A DNA stretch of 64,000 nucleotides from Pedobacter sp. N36a (GCF_014472395.1 NZ_JACSZW010000006.1:62001-126000), one strand, 5' to 3'. Numbered from the stretch's first letter, positions 52,260 to 62,771 are shown. The notes: generated from the letters alone by a model not told the origin. Numbers and translations: made by a program.

Positions 52260-53117
52260 TTAATTGTATAGCGTACCGGTATTCAGGATGGGCTGTACAT
52301 TCCTTTCACCGCAAAGCACCACCAATAGGTTACTCACCATGGAGGCTTTACGTTCTTCATCAAGCTCTACGATATTTTTTTCTGAAAGCCTGTCCAGGGC
52401 CATTTCTACCATACTCACTGCGCCTTCTACAATTAATTTGCGGGCTGCAATTACTGCGGTAGCCTGCTGGCGCTGCAGCATGGCACTGGCAATTTCCTGT
52501 GCATAGGCCAAATGTGAAATTCGGGCTTCAATCACCTCAATTCCTGCTCTCGACAAGCGTTCGCTCAGCTCTGCTTCTAGAAGGGAGCTTACTTTTTCTG
52601 CGCCATCTTTTAGGGTGATGGTGGCTTCCTCATCTTCAAAGTTGTCATAAGGGAAGATATTGGCCAGGTGTCTGACTGCCGCTTCGCTTTGAATTGCTAC
52701 ATATTGCAGGTAATCTTCTACTGCAAACATCGCTTTTGCAGTTTCCTGAATTTGCCATACCACAACAGCTGCAATTTCAATCGGGTTTCCTAATTTGTCA
52801 TTGACCTTGATCTGATGACCGTTGAGGTTTCTCGCTTTTAAAGAAACACTCTTTTTAACAGTTAGTGGGTTTACCCAGAAAAAACCGTCTGTTTTAACCG
52901 TGCCTACATACTTCCCAAAAAGGGTGAGTACTTTGGATTCATTTGGATTGTTGATAATCAGCCCTGGTAAAACCAGAATGAAGTTGAGGGCAAGGGCGAT
53001 CGCGTCAATCGCATATTGCTCAGTGGCTAATGCATAGATTCCGCCGCCTAACAGTGCCAGAAAGAGGACAAATGTAAGGTAGCCAGATGGTGGGGTGATA
53101 ATTTTTTCCTGATACAT
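52260..53117 (-). CDS. SPFH/Band 7 domain membrane protein
   Basis: 285 residues. Two N-terminal hydrophobic segments (about 12-50), then the SPFH domain with [17 protein letters not shown], and [12 protein letters not shown], then the alpha-helical [22 protein letters not shown] region typical of stomatin-like proteins. These proteins oligomerise at membranes and scaffold proteases or channels. The immediate downstream gene encodes a ribbon-helix-helix protein. No NfeD partner is nearby. Confidence 0.87.
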   Translation of the reverse strand: MYQEKIITPPSGYLTFVLFLALLGGGIYALATEQYAIDAIALALNFILVLPGLIINNPNESKVLTLFGKYVGTVKTDGFFWVNPLTVKKSVSLKARNLNGHQIKVNDKLGNPIEIAAVVVWQIQETAKAMFAVEDYLQYVAIQSEAAVRHLANIFPYDNFEDEEATITLKDGAEKVSSLLEAELSERLSRAGIEVIEARISHLAYAQEIASAMLQRQQATAVIAARKLIVEGAVSMVEMALDRLSEKNIVELDEERKASMVSNLLVVLCGERNVQPILNTGTLYN

Positions 53118-53241
53118 AATGATATTGATTTGATATCATAAATTGACGAAATAGTTTTCATAAATGCAAGGATAATCTTTGTAAATCAGATCCCTTCTCA
53201 GGATTACACTTCTCAAAAGCCGATATGAGGAAAAATTGTAT

Positions 53242-53249
53242 TATTTTTG
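53242..53249 (+). promoter_or_regulatory. TAnnTTTG -7 box of the 7TMR-HD gene
   Basis: TATTTTTG, 23 nt before the TTG start at 53273. An out-of-frame ATG at 53251 directly follows the box and would lie upstream of the transcript start. Confidence 0.5.
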
Positions 53250-53272
53250 AATGAAATCAATTTTATATCATT

Positions 53273-55351
53273 TTGGCAAAAATCAAAAAGAATTCCCATA
53301 GGGTGCTTTATCGTAAGTATTCATCAAACATTAAATATGTGATGATGGTGCTGTCTGTATTGATCATAACGGTGTTTTTACCTAAACAACCTAGGTTCAG
53401 ATATGAATTTGAAAAGGGGGAGATCTGGAAAAATAAAGACCTGGTTTCTCCATTCAGCTTTGCGATCTTAAAAACAATCCCTCAGGTGACGACGGATAAA
53501 AAGGACGCGCTGAACAATGTGCTGCCCATTTATAAGATGAACAATGAGCTGATTCACAGTGTGGAGGAAGCTTATTCCAATGAATTTGATGTGAAATGGA
53601 AGACAAATGCCTTTCCTGAAGAAGATAAGGCTGCTTATAAAGCCTCTTCCATGAAACTGCTGGAATCGATTTACAACAGGGGCATCATTGCAATGAATGT
53701 AAAACATCAGAAAGGGAATAAATACTATGATTTTGCGCTGATGAACAATAACATCAGTAAGAGCCTGAGTACTCAGGATGTTTTTACGGTACAATCTGCC
53801 TTGGAGTATTTTGAGAAGAATTATACTTCAGTTAACCTGAAAGTTAAAGAGATGATTCTGGGGCTGGTGGAAGACCATTTGCAGCCCAATATCATTTTCG
53901 ATGAAAAGCTGACCAATATTGTACAGGAAAATACGGTCAACAGTCTTTCTACTACCCGTGGGATGGTACAGAAAGGGGAGTTGATTATTGCGAAAGACAA
54001 TGTGGTAGATGATGAAATTTATCAAAAGCTACTCTCTTTTAAAGAGGCTTATGAAGCACAGACAAAAACTATCGGCGATAGTAAGCTGGTGTACCTCGGA
54101 CAAATTTTACTGGTAGGGTTTATTGTCAGCCTGCTGATGTTCTTTTTGAAGCTGTTCAGAAAGGATATTTTTGCGGACAACCGTCAGCTGTCTTTATTAC
54201 TATTGGTGATCACCACCATGCTGCTGTGTTTGACCTGGGCGATTAAGTTGAACCTGCCTAGCATCTATTATATCCCCTTCTGTATTGTACCGATTATCAT
54301 CCGGATTTTGTTTGATACGCGTTTAGCGCTGTACCTGCATCTGCTGGTGATCCTGATTGCCGGTTTCTTTGTGCCGAACAGTTTTGAGTTCGTCTTTTAC
54401 CAGATTACCTCAGGGATGGTGGCGATCTATAGTATCAGGAATCTGATCAAAAGAGAGCAATTGCTGCTGTCTGCTTTATTCATCTTGTCGGCTTACTTTG
54501 TTTCCTTCCTGGGGATTGGATTATTGAGAGAGGGATCATTCTCTGAGATCGAGTGGCTCAACTTTGTGCCTTTCATTATTAGTGTACTATTGTCGCTCCT
54601 GGCTTATCCATTGATTTATGCTTTTGAAAGGCTGTTTGGCATCACTTCAGATGTGGCCTTGATAGAATTGACGAATACGAATAATAAACTGCTGAGAGAG
54701 CTTGCGTTTAAAGCGCCTGGAACTTTCCAGCATTCTTTACAGGTGGCCAACCTCGCGGAAGCTGCAATTTTTAAAATAGGGGGGAATTCGCTATTGGTAA
54801 GAGCTGGTGCCCTGTATCATGATATCGGTAAAATAGAGAACCCTCAATACTTTATAGAGAATCAAAATACGGCGCTGAGTCCGCATGATAAGCTGCCTTA
54901 TGAGCAAAGTGCTCAGATCATCATTAAACATGTTCATAAAGGCATAGAAATTACCCGCAGACATCAATTACCGGAAAGTGTGATCGATTTTATCAGAACG
55001 CACCATGGAAATACCAGGGTAGATTATTTCTATCAGTCGTTTTTAAAGAACTCTCCGGAGAAATTTGTGGACGAAAACATCTTTCGTTACCCTGGTCCGA
55101 TCCCTTTTTCTAAGGAAACTGGGGTATTAATGCTCGCAGATTCGGTGGAAGCAGCCTCAAGAAGTCTTAAAAATCCGGACGCGCAAAGCATAAATGACCT
55201 GGTCGAAAGGATCATTAACTATAAATTAGAACAAAATCAGTTAGATAATTGCGATATTACTTTAAAAGATTTAGAAACTATAAAGTTGATATTCAAGACT
55301 ATGCTGATGAGCATCTATCATGTGCGTATAGATTACCTACAAAATGTTTAA
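53273..55351 (+). CDS. 7TMR-HD family phosphodiesterase (PgpH-like)
   Basis: 692 residues from TTG 53273; the first in-frame ATG would remove the basic N-terminus before the first membrane helix. Layout: helix 1 (about 24-42), periplasmic 7TMR-HDED domain (about 45-260), seven transmembrane helices (about 265-460), cytoplasmic HD domain with H-S-L-Q-V-A-N-L-A and L-Y-H-D-I-G-K (His516-Asp517), ending in a helical tail. The Listeria relative PgpH hydrolyses c-di-AMP; this protein may do the same. Followed by the tRNA cluster. Domain architecture is secure, substrate is inferred. Confidence 0.88.
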   Translation: MAKIKKNSHRVLYRKYSSNIKYVMMVLSVLIITVFLPKQPRFRYEFEKGEIWKNKDLVSPFSFAILKTIPQVTTDKKDALNNVLPIYKMNNELIHSVEEAYSNEFDVKWKTNAFPEEDKAAYKASSMKLLESIYNRGIIAMNVKHQKGNKYYDFALMNNNISKSLSTQDVFTVQSALEYFEKNYTSVNLKVKEMILGLVEDHLQPNIIFDEKLTNIVQENTVNSLSTTRGMVQKGELIIAKDNVVDDEIYQKLLSFKEAYEAQTKTIGDSKLVYLGQILLVGFIVSLLMFFLKLFRKDIFADNRQLSLLLLVITTMLLCLTWAIKLNLPSIYYIPFCIVPIIIRILFDTRLALYLHLLVILIAGFFVPNSFEFVFYQITSGMVAIYSIRNLIKREQLLLSALFILSAYFVSFLGIGLLREGSFSEIEWLNFVPFIISVLLSLLAYPLIYAFERLFGITSDVALIELTNTNNKLLRELAFKAPGTFQHSLQVANLAEAAIFKIGGNSLLVRAGALYHDIGKIENPQYFIENQNTALSPHDKLPYEQSAQIIIKHVHKGIEITRRHQLPESVIDFIRTHHGNTRVDYFYQSFLKNSPEKFVDENIFRYPGPIPFSKETGVLMLADSVEAASRSLKNPDAQSINDLVERIINYKLEQNQLDNCDITLKDLETIKLIFKTMLMSIYHVRIDYLQNV

Positions 55352-55358
55352 TTTTTTT

Positions 55359-55388
55359 TTGGAACTACCAATCATCTTCCTATATTTG
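55359..55388 (+). promoter_or_regulatory. Promoter of the tRNA cluster
   Basis: TTG at the end of a T-run (55359-55361), 19 nt, TATATTTG (55381-55388), 54 nt before tRNA-Ser. Confidence 0.6.
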
Positions 55389-55442
55389 CAATCCCGAAAA
55401 ACAGCAACGGTTTTTGTTTAAAGCGGGAAAGTTAATTGAAAA

Positions 55443-55530
<88 letters not shown>

Positions 55531-55616
55531 ATCATTAAAGACAACGATAATTAGGTGTTACCAAATAATCAGCGTTTTTACAGTCCTCCGAAAGAGGAAG
55601 AAAGATGATACCAGTT

Positions 55617-55690
55617 CGGGGTGTAGCGTAGCCCGGTATCGCGCCTGCTTTGGGAGCAGGAGGTCGTAGGTTCGAATCCTGCCACCCCGA
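55617..55690 (+). tRNA. tRNA-Pro (anticodon TGG), copy 1
   Basis: 74 nt. Acceptor CGGGGTG/CACCCCG, discriminator A; anticodon stem CCTGC/GCAGG with loop TTTGGGA, anticodon TGG (Pro, CCA). Identical to copy 2. Confidence 0.96.
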
Positions 55691-55748
55691 CAACAATTAC
55701 TCGGAAGAGTAGTTTTATAATGACCATTAAGAAAGATTGATACCAGTT

Positions 55749-55822
55749 CGGGGTGTAGCGTAGCCCGGTATCGCGCCTGCTTTGGGAGCAGGAGGTCGTA
55801 GGTTCGAATCCTGCCACCCCGA
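55749..55822 (+). tRNA. tRNA-Pro (anticodon TGG), copy 2
   Basis: 74 nt, identical in sequence to copy 1, 58 nt downstream. Flanking bases are also duplicated (GATACCAGTT before and CAACA after), indicating recent tandem duplication. Confidence 0.96.
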
Positions 55823-55846
55823 CAACATAGATGTCAAATTCTATCA

Positions 55847-55882
55847 AAAACCCTCTAAATATCACTATTTAGGGGGTTTTTT
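55847..55882 (+). terminator. Terminator of the tRNA cluster
   Basis: CCCTCTAAATA (55851-55861) pairs with TATTTAGGGGG (55866-55876), with one G-U, then a T-run. Confidence 0.82.
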
Positions 55883-56002
55883 CGTTTTAATCCTATCACC
55901 AGTATGAGCATGTCCAGGCGCTCTATACGCCCCGATTCTGCCAGCATGGTCCCTTTTGCTTTGGCCAGTTTGAATAACTAGTTAGTTAGATATCAAATTC
56001 TA

Positions 56003-56037
56003 TTAAAAAGCCCTCCACATATAGTGAAGGGCTTTTA
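56003..56037. terminator. Second terminator, shared with oleate hydratase
   Basis: AAAAGCCCT pairs with AGGGCTTTT; left A-run and right T-run make it usable from both sides. The preceding 20 nt resemble the sequence before the first terminator (55829-55850). Confidence 0.75.
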
Positions 56038-56071
56038 TTTTACGCTAATTATCCAAAATGCATCTTTCTGA

Positions 56072-58012
56072 TTAATCTTTTAGCACCTTTATCCAGTCTT
56101 TGAATTTGTTGACTTGTTCCATTATAAAGGACTCTTGTTCTTCTTCGCCTTCCGGTCCTGCCGGTAAGATGTGTTCAAAATAAGTTCCTTTCAATACACT
56201 GCGTAATATACCTTCACCCAAAAATGGTTTATGATCATTGAGTGTGTTTGCTGCCTTGAGTAAATGGCGGATATCGTATTGTAAAGGATTAATATCGGGT
56301 ACCTGTTTATTTAGGTTTAATAGTTCATAGACTGCAATCCTGGCTGTTCTCACCGAGCTTTCCATAGTAAATACTACATCATTGTTGGTTTCCACAAACT
56401 GGCCGATCAATCCAAGGTTTTTACAGCCTTCCGGAACAGCTCTGGGTCGGTCACCTTTAGCCCTGGGCATAAACATCGAAGTAATATACGGCATGAAAGC
56501 CGTACGGGTGATCGTGTTTTTTACCACATCATCCCACTGATCAATGATGCCCATATGGTAACACAGTTCGGCAAGGATCTCATCTCCTGTACATTCAGGC
56601 ATTACTTTTTTGATATGATTTCCTTCCTTGTCCATGAACAGCGCATACACCCAAAGTACTAAAATGTCATCTGGTTGTTCAGGGAAATGCGGTTGCCTGT
56701 TACAGGTAAAACTCATTAGCCAATTTGAATCTGTAATGGTAACGATTCCACCGGTAGCTGTTTTTCCGGAATAAGGATCATTGACACAATACTCCTTTAG
56801 TTTTTCTACCAGAGGGGAAGGTCTGCAGGTTAAAGTCACGGATTCCCATGATGACTTTTCTATATTGCTGCAGAATTTTTCTGGTTTGCCAAAGATTTCT
56901 GATTTAGCAGCAAGGTTTTTCCATAGTTTCCATCCACCGCTCTTTCCACTTGTATTATTGTCTATAGCTATGATAGGTGCATTTTTGTTATCGCCATAGA
57001 AAGTGTCTTCGGTCATTGAACCAGTAGTCACAATCACATAGTCCTCTTTTCCAAGGGGTATTTTAACTTCTTTTCCGTTTTGTTCTGTAATAATCCCTTC
57101 CACTACTTTTCCTTCGGTATTGATATGGATATCCAGGTCATTCACTAGTGTATTAAATTGGATATTCACACCTTTTTCTTTTAGAAAATTGCGCAAAGGT
57201 GTTACGAAAGTGTCATACTGATTATATTTAGGGAATACCAAAGACGAAAAATCATTTAATCCATCAATTGCGTGTAGGAAGCGGTGCATGTAAAGCTTTA
57301 ATTCCAGCAGGCTGTGCCAGTTTTCGAATGCAAACATCGTACGCCAATAGGTCCAGAAATCACTGCTCAGGAAGGTTTCACTAAAATAATCTTCAATGGT
57401 CAGATCGTCCAGTTCTTCCTTTTTCTTCAGCAGAAGCTTAATGATGGCCATCTGGTCTTTTTTGTTCAGACCAAATTTGCTGAAATCTTTTATTGCTCCT
57501 TGATTATGGATCAGGCGGGCTTTGGAGTAATTAGAATCGTTGTCATTGATTAAACGGTATTCATCTAACACGGTATAGGGAGCCGGCATTTCGAGCGCTG
57601 GAATGTCCTGAAATATATCCCAAAGGTTTTCGTAGGTCATGTCCATTTCCCGGCCACCCCTAATGATGTAACCTTCTTCCGCGTTACCTGCGCCATCTAA
57701 TGAGCCTCCATCGATGTGCAATTGTTCTAAAAATGTGATGTTTTCGGCGGGTACCTGTCCGTCACGAATGAAATAATAAGCAGTAGCCATACCGGCAATA
57801 CCGCTGCCTATAATGTAGATTTTACTGTCCTTATAGGACTGACGGGGAATTCCTCTGTTGCGTTGGTAGTTTCCAATCTGATCCGAAAAGGGCATGGATT
57901 TTTGCGGTGTATTGCGTTGTTGCTCTTTGCTTGAATCGGGTTCATGATCCACATTCCCATCATCAGGTGAGGTGCTTAAAATGTTGTTGAATTTAGAAGT
58001 ATTTGCTTTCAT
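56072..58012 (-). CDS. ohyA: Oleate hydratase (FAD-dependent fatty acid hydratase)
   Basis: 646 residues, the same length I recall for the Elizabethkingia enzyme. FAD-binding [10 protein letters not shown] (about 67-76), the R-G-G-R-E-M-D motif with the conserved Glu and Met, and [10 protein letters not shown] for FAD ribose. The N-terminal 60 residues are polar, Gly/Asp/Ser/Gln-rich and disordered-looking. The enzyme adds water to the cis-9 double bond of oleate giving 10-hydroxystearate, a detoxification or modification of host or environmental fatty acids. Monocistronic. Promoter not identified. Confidence 0.93.
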   Translation of the reverse strand: MKANTSKFNNILSTSPDDGNVDHEPDSSKEQQRNTPQKSMPFSDQIGNYQRNRGIPRQSYKDSKIYIIGSGIAGMATAYYFIRDGQVPAENITFLEQLHIDGGSLDGAGNAEEGYIIRGGREMDMTYENLWDIFQDIPALEMPAPYTVLDEYRLINDNDSNYSKARLIHNQGAIKDFSKFGLNKKDQMAIIKLLLKKKEELDDLTIEDYFSETFLSSDFWTYWRTMFAFENWHSLLELKLYMHRFLHAIDGLNDFSSLVFPKYNQYDTFVTPLRNFLKEKGVNIQFNTLVNDLDIHINTEGKVVEGIITEQNGKEVKIPLGKEDYVIVTTGSMTEDTFYGDNKNAPIIAIDNNTSGKSGGWKLWKNLAAKSEIFGKPEKFCSNIEKSSWESVTLTCRPSPLVEKLKEYCVNDPYSGKTATGGIVTITDSNWLMSFTCNRQPHFPEQPDDILVLWVYALFMDKEGNHIKKVMPECTGDEILAELCYHMGIIDQWDDVVKNTITRTAFMPYITSMFMPRAKGDRPRAVPEGCKNLGLIGQFVETNNDVVFTMESSVRTARIAVYELLNLNKQVPDINPLQYDIRHLLKAANTLNDHKPFLGEGILRSVLKGTYFEHILPAGPEGEEEQESFIMEQVNKFKDWIKVLKD

Positions 58013-58745
58013 AGGTTGTTTTTTTATTATGAAATTATGATACTGACTTGTCGTATTTACAGACCGAATTAGGAGATATAATATGATGGCTAGGAAAGCT
58101 ATAGTACTTTCATGGCGTATCTATGGCTAACTGTTTGCCTGGAAATATATTTTATTCAGTATTAGTCTTTGGTATATCCTTTCTTGTTTAAGTGGTTACC
58201 AATTTAAATCAAAGGTAGGAGTAAAGGTAGGGCCATTAAATGCCAAGAATCATGCAGAATGATGATGTATATCATCTAGTTGAAAAATATAGATAATCAG
58301 TCAATTCAATGAAAGGTGTTATGATTTAACGCCTGTAGGGCTGTCTGCAAAAATGCGGGCGGCCCTAGGGGCATTAAGCTTTTCTTAAGACCTGATGAAG
58401 CGATTTTTGAATAGGTAATAGGACTGCTTATTACCATCTGGCTATCTGGTTCGGGCTTCGCTGACATCCAATTTAACATTATCGGCAGCAGAAGACTTTA
58501 AAATAGTTCTTTTACACCAACTTTCAATTGGTGCTTCAGAGTTCTGTGTACCATTCTTGGAAGCAGACGCATAGGATAATAGGGAATCACGAAATGGGAC
58601 TTTTTGCAGTCATTGTTGTCTTTCAATTAAAAAAATACAAAACCCGTTTTTATCTTAAAATTTCAAATTATTCCGTACAGATTCCAACAAGTAACCCTCA
58701 TGGATGTATTTTATTACAGTTATTTTCTTTAAATCCATGGGAGAT
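58013..58745. other. 733-bp gap between divergent ohyA and DUF5686 genes
   Basis: No convincing ORF. It contains a GC-rich hairpin at 58331-58372 (see findings) and two smaller hairpins (GGTAATA/TATTACC at 58414-58435; CACCAA/TTGGTG at 58515-58533). No TAnnTTTG match was found close to either start codon. Nothing else recognised. Confidence 0.6.
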
Positions 58746-61253
58746 ATGTCGCTAAAAAGCACACTGGTCATATTTCTTAGTTTTTTAGCTTTCTATTCCA
58801 ACGCCCAGCGGATAGCTATAAAAGGTAGAATTACAGATAAAGCTACAGGACTGCCTCTTACTCACATTAATGTAGGCTTTGACAATAAGGCCCCACAAAC
58901 ATTAAGTGACGCATACGGGCGCTATAGTATGATTGCAACGGGAAAAGAAGAGGAACTCTATTTCAGTATGATAGGTTATAAAAAACAAGTCATATCCTTA
59001 ATTCAGACGCAGGGCCGGGAAATAAACATTCAGATGGAACCGCAATCAGAGAAATTATCTGAAGTGAGCATTAAAGGTGCGAACAAGGCGAAATACCGAA
59101 ATACAAATAATCCCGCAGTAGATTTTATGCGGCAGGTAATTGACCATAAAACTGAAAATAATGCAAACGGACATAAAGAAATTTCCTATAAACAATATGA
59201 AAAGATCAATATGTCAATCAGTATTCCTTCAGATAAAGCTGGTAAAATAAGACTGCTGAAAAAATTACCTTTCTTACTGGAAAATTCAGATTCATTAAAG
59301 GTGCCGGGGAAAAAACTGATACCGGTGCTCATTCAGGAAAAATTCAATCAGGTTCGCTTTTCTGCCTTGAGCGGGGATACTGTTCTTAAACTGGGGGAAA
59401 AACAATCCCGAATTGATCAATATTTGGACGAAGACGGAATTAACGAGTATCTGGAAAAGATCTATCAGGGGGCGGATCTGTATGACAATGACGTTGGCCT
59501 GGGTAACCAGCGCTTTTTAAGTCCGATAGCTGGCATGGCAACTTCCTTTTATAAATATTTTATAGTTGATACTTTAAAAGATGTTTCTCCAAGGCAGCTG
59601 AAAATAATGGTCGCCCCGAAAAACAAACAGGATGTACTTTTTCTCGGCTATCTTTTTATCACGCTTGACGGGAATTACGCCCTGAAAAGAGCAGAACTGT
59701 CCATAAACAATCAGATCAATCTCAATTGGGTTAAAGATCTTCAGATCATATTGGATTATGATGTCGATGGTTCCGGAAGATATCATTTAGGAAAAGGTGT
59801 CATGTCCATGGATTTGGGAATCTTCAGGGAGGGTACCAGTATTTTCGGGGAAAGAACGATCATAACGCATGATTTTCTTTATGGACCGGAGGCATTGTCC
59901 CGGAAAATTGATGCTCCCTTGGTTGGAAGTAAGCTGAATGATGACAGCTGGCTGAAACTAAGACCTGAACCCTTAGCATTAAATGACAAAATAGCCTACC
60001 AAAATATCGACAGCCTGAAGCAGTCAAAAATCTTTCTCCGGAAAATGGCTTTCGCCTCCTTCTTATTGTCCGGGTTTATTCCTGCTGGAAAGCTGGAATT
60101 TGGCCCAATCAGCTCATTCTATAGCTTCAATCCGGTTGAAGGCTCAAGATTTAAATTTGCCGGACGAACTACGGAAGCATTGAGCAAAAAGGTCTTCCTC
60201 GATGCCCATCTTGCTTACGGAACTAAGGATCAAAAATGGAAATACAGCTTAGGTACTGTTCTTTCCCTTACCGATAAATCAATTTATCAGTTTCCTGTTA
60301 AATCAATTACTTTGAAACATAGTTATGAAACTCAAATTCCCGGGCAGGAACTCAATTTCTTGGAAGATGATAATGTCTTGCTTTCATTCAAAAGGGGATC
60401 CAATAACAAATGGCTTTACAATAAGAAATGGTTGATTGAATATCTACATGAAACATCACAGCACCTTTCCTTCAAATTGAGTTACAAAAATCAGGTTTTA
60501 AAATCTGCCGGTGATCTTTTCTTTCAGCGGGGATCTCAGCTTATCCCTGACCTCAATAGTTCTGAATTTTTAGCCGAGATACGTTGGGCACCTAATGAAA
60601 AATTTTACCAGGGAAAACGTTACAGAAGGCAAATTGTGACTGGGCAGCCTGTTTTTACTTTGAGAGGTGCGATTGGGATCAAGGACTTTTTGGGCGGGGA
60701 TTATAATTATCAAAACATAAGCCTCAATATTTCTAAAAGATTCTATTTATCTGTCTTTGGTTATTCTGATGTAATTTTTGAAGCTGGTGCTGTATTTGGG
60801 AAGGTTCCTTTTCCTCTGCTTCACATTCACCGTGCCAATCAAACCTTTGCCTATCAGCTATCCTCCTATAACCTCATGAACTTTATGGAATTTTTGAGTG
60901 ATCGGTATTATAGTGTTAACCTGCAGCATTCATTTAACGGATTCTTTCTGAATAAAGTTCCGTTGATAAAAAAAATGCAATGGAGAGAGATTGTTTCGTT
61001 GAAGGTTTTAGGCGGAACGATTAGTTCAGGGAATGATCCTGGGAAAAACGCTGAACTGTTCCGTTTTCCCACCAATGAACAGGGACGACCTTTCAGTCAT
61101 CCACTTGGTCATATACCTTATGTGGAAGGGAGCATAGGGGTATCAAATATTTTTAAAATCCTGAGGGTGGATTTGGTCAGGCGATTCACTTACCTGGAAA
61201 ACCCAGAGGTTACCAGATGGGGCATCCGCGCTAAATTTAATGTAGATTTTTAG
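58746..61253 (+). CDS. DUF5686 outer-membrane protein with carboxypeptidase-regulatory-like domain
   Basis: 835 residues from ATG 58746, which places a clear signal peptide (ending F-Y-S-N-A-Q) at the N-terminus; two upstream ATGs add unrelated residues. A CarboxypepD_reg-like beta domain (about 22-110: I-K-G-R-I-T-D-K-A-T-G-L-P-L, D-A-Y-G-R-Y) leads into the DUF5686 region, which looks like a long periplasmic/beta-barrel architecture ending in W-G-I-R-A-K-F-N-V-D-F with a terminal Phe. Related to TonB-system-like accessory proteins of unknown function in this phylum. Gene 105 nt upstream of the PAP2 gene, probably one unit. Confidence 0.82.
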   Translation: MSLKSTLVIFLSFLAFYSNAQRIAIKGRITDKATGLPLTHINVGFDNKAPQTLSDAYGRYSMIATGKEEELYFSMIGYKKQVISLIQTQGREINIQMEPQSEKLSEVSIKGANKAKYRNTNNPAVDFMRQVIDHKTENNANGHKEISYKQYEKINMSISIPSDKAGKIRLLKKLPFLLENSDSLKVPGKKLIPVLIQEKFNQVRFSALSGDTVLKLGEKQSRIDQYLDEDGINEYLEKIYQGADLYDNDVGLGNQRFLSPIAGMATSFYKYFIVDTLKDVSPRQLKIMVAPKNKQDVLFLGYLFITLDGNYALKRAELSINNQINLNWVKDLQIILDYDVDGSGRYHLGKGVMSMDLGIFREGTSIFGERTIITHDFLYGPEALSRKIDAPLVGSKLNDDSWLKLRPEPLALNDKIAYQNIDSLKQSKIFLRKMAFASFLLSGFIPAGKLEFGPISSFYSFNPVEGSRFKFAGRTTEALSKKVFLDAHLAYGTKDQKWKYSLGTVLSLTDKSIYQFPVKSITLKHSYETQIPGQELNFLEDDNVLLSFKRGSNNKWLYNKKWLIEYLHETSQHLSFKLSYKNQVLKSAGDLFFQRGSQLIPDLNSSEFLAEIRWAPNEKFYQGKRYRRQIVTGQPVFTLRGAIGIKDFLGGDYNYQNISLNISKRFYLSVFGYSDVIFEAGAVFGKVPFPLLHIHRANQTFAYQLSSYNLMNFMEFLSDRYYSVNLQHSFNGFFLNKVPLIKKMQWREIVSLKVLGGTISSGNDPGKNAELFRFPTNEQGRPFSHPLGHIPYVEGSIGVSNIFKILRVDLVRRFTYLENPEVTRWGIRAKFNVDF

Positions 61254-61358
61254 TGATTTTCGGCCTTGTTCCATTGTCCGCCCCCTTGTTTGTCTATTTT
61301 TATCATGCAGAAACCATTACAAAGGATCTATTCTTCTCCGGACACTCTTCCATTAATA

Positions 61359-62771
61359 ATGAGTAACATCAAAATGCGCGCAAGAATTCTTTACTTTTTT
61401 TTATCGGTAGTCTGTTTAGGCTTACTGATTACGGATGCTACTGCACAGTATAGTGATACATCCCGCCATGACACACTTCCCATTCAGTTGGTTAAACCTG
61501 ATTTAACAAAAAGCTGCTTTGCGAGCAAATTAATCATCCCGGGAATACTTTTTTCTGCAACTGCTGCGACATGGCCTTACAAAGAAAATATCAGGGATGT
61601 CAGAAATCGTTTTATTCCTAATTTCAGAAACCATTTTGACGATTATTTACAATATCTGCCTGCAGTAACGGTTTTGGCGCTTCATGCAGGTAAGGTAAAA
61701 GGTAAACACGAGCTTAAAAGAGCTATAGCATCCTATGTGATTTCTATGGCGATAATGGGCAGTGTGGTTAATGTTACAAAACATGCTACCCGGTTGGAAC
61801 GTCCGGATGCCTCCTCAAAAAACTCCTTTCCTTCTGGTCATACCGCTACTGCTTTTTTAAATGCGACATGGTTACATCAGGAGTACGGAGAAATAAATAC
61901 TTTATATAGTATTGGTGGTTATTCACTTGCGATGATGACAGGGATCGGCAGAGGTATAAACAACAGACACTGGGTTACAGATGTACTAGCTGGTGCCGCA
62001 GTTGGTATTGTTTCAGCGGAACTCGGTGAGTTTCTAGCCAGCAAGATCTTTAAAGATCAGGGAGTGAATTTCCCGCTACTGAGTTCCCCGATTCTCAGAG
62101 GTTCCCCGCCCAGCTTTCTGGAAATGCATTTAGGATATGCCTTCATGACCTCAGGAGATCTGTCGCCTTTGATGCAAAATGGTGCTTTTGCTCGTCCAGG
62201 ATTTAACCTGGGTGTTGAGGGGGCATGGTTTCCGTCAAAACATATCGGGATTGGCGGTGAATTTGCTTTTGCCAGTTTCCCTGTCAGTTCAAATCAAATA
62301 CTTTCTGAGCAAGGCATCAAAAAAGTGCCTGATCATAATTACGTCCAGGCATTGGGAACATCCTATTTTCATATTGGTAGTTATTTTAGCTTGCCTCTCT
62401 CTAACCAATGGGTTATTACAGGTAAATTGGCTACTGGGATTGCATTAGCAAGTAATGGCAATATGATCATGGATCTCAATGAAAAATACGGAAAGCAATT
62501 AAACGCGAAACAGCTTGTGGTCGCTAACTATCAATCCCAACCAGCAATGAGCCTATCTACCGGTCTGGGTATCCAGAAAATGCTCAGCAGAAATACGTCA
62601 ATCAAGCTTTATGGCACCTTTTTCAAGTCCACACATCAATTTAAAACGATAGTGCCAAATCAAGCATATAATCCTGGAGTTCCTGTTTTTCAGTCACCAT
62701 CGAATCAAAGTGGCAAACTTAAGAGCGATCATTTCTCCGTGGGGTTGGCTTTTACTGCGTTTATGTGGTAA
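61359..62771 (+). CDS. PAP2 phosphatase fused to C-terminal beta-barrel-like domain
   Basis: 470 residues from ATG 61359 (alternatives 61374 and 61305 within the same signal region). After a signal peptide (T-D-A-T-A-Q-Y), the PAP2 core carries all three motifs: K-H-A-T-R-L-E-R-P, F-P-S-G-H-T and G-R-G-I-N-N-R-H-W-V-T-D. Its helices are less hydrophobic than in inner-membrane PAP2 enzymes. From about residue 245 the sequence alternates like an outer-membrane beta-barrel (L-G-Y-A-F-M, L-G-V-E-G-A-W-F, F-S-V-G-L-A-F-T-A-F-M-W) and ends in Trp. A two-domain arrangement suggests lipid or lipid A dephosphorylation at the outer membrane. Confidence 0.8.
   Translation: MSNIKMRARILYFFLSVVCLGLLITDATAQYSDTSRHDTLPIQLVKPDLTKSCFASKLIIPGILFSATAATWPYKENIRDVRNRFIPNFRNHFDDYLQYLPAVTVLALHAGKVKGKHELKRAIASYVISMAIMGSVVNVTKHATRLERPDASSKNSFPSGHTATAFLNATWLHQEYGEINTLYSIGGYSLAMMTGIGRGINNRHWVTDVLAGAAVGIVSAELGEFLASKIFKDQGVNFPLLSSPILRGSPPSFLEMHLGYAFMTSGDLSPLMQNGAFARPGFNLGVEGAWFPSKHIGIGGEFAFASFPVSSNQILSEQGIKKVPDHNYVQALGTSYFHIGSYFSLPLSNQWVITGKLATGIALASNGNMIMDLNEKYGKQLNAKQLVVANYQSQPAMSLSTGLGIQKMLSRNTSIKLYGTFFKSTHQFKTIVPNQAYNPGVPVFQSPSNQSGKLKSDHFSVGLAFTAFMW

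Larger units (their letters stand above)
55600..55827 (+). repeat. Tandem duplication including the tRNA-Pro gene
   Basis: Two near-identical units of about 96 bp: 55600-55695 and 55731-55827. They share the 5' flank GAAAGAT(T)GATACCAGTT, the whole tRNA and the 3' CAACA; the only difference seen is one extra T in the second flank. The 35 nt between the units are unrelated. Confidence 0.85.

Noticed and set aside
55855-55947. 30-codon minus frame M-L-A-E-S-G-R-I-E-R
   Set aside because: Although it looks protein-like at first, it reads through the tRNA terminator hairpin and ends inside it; no promoter or homologue known.
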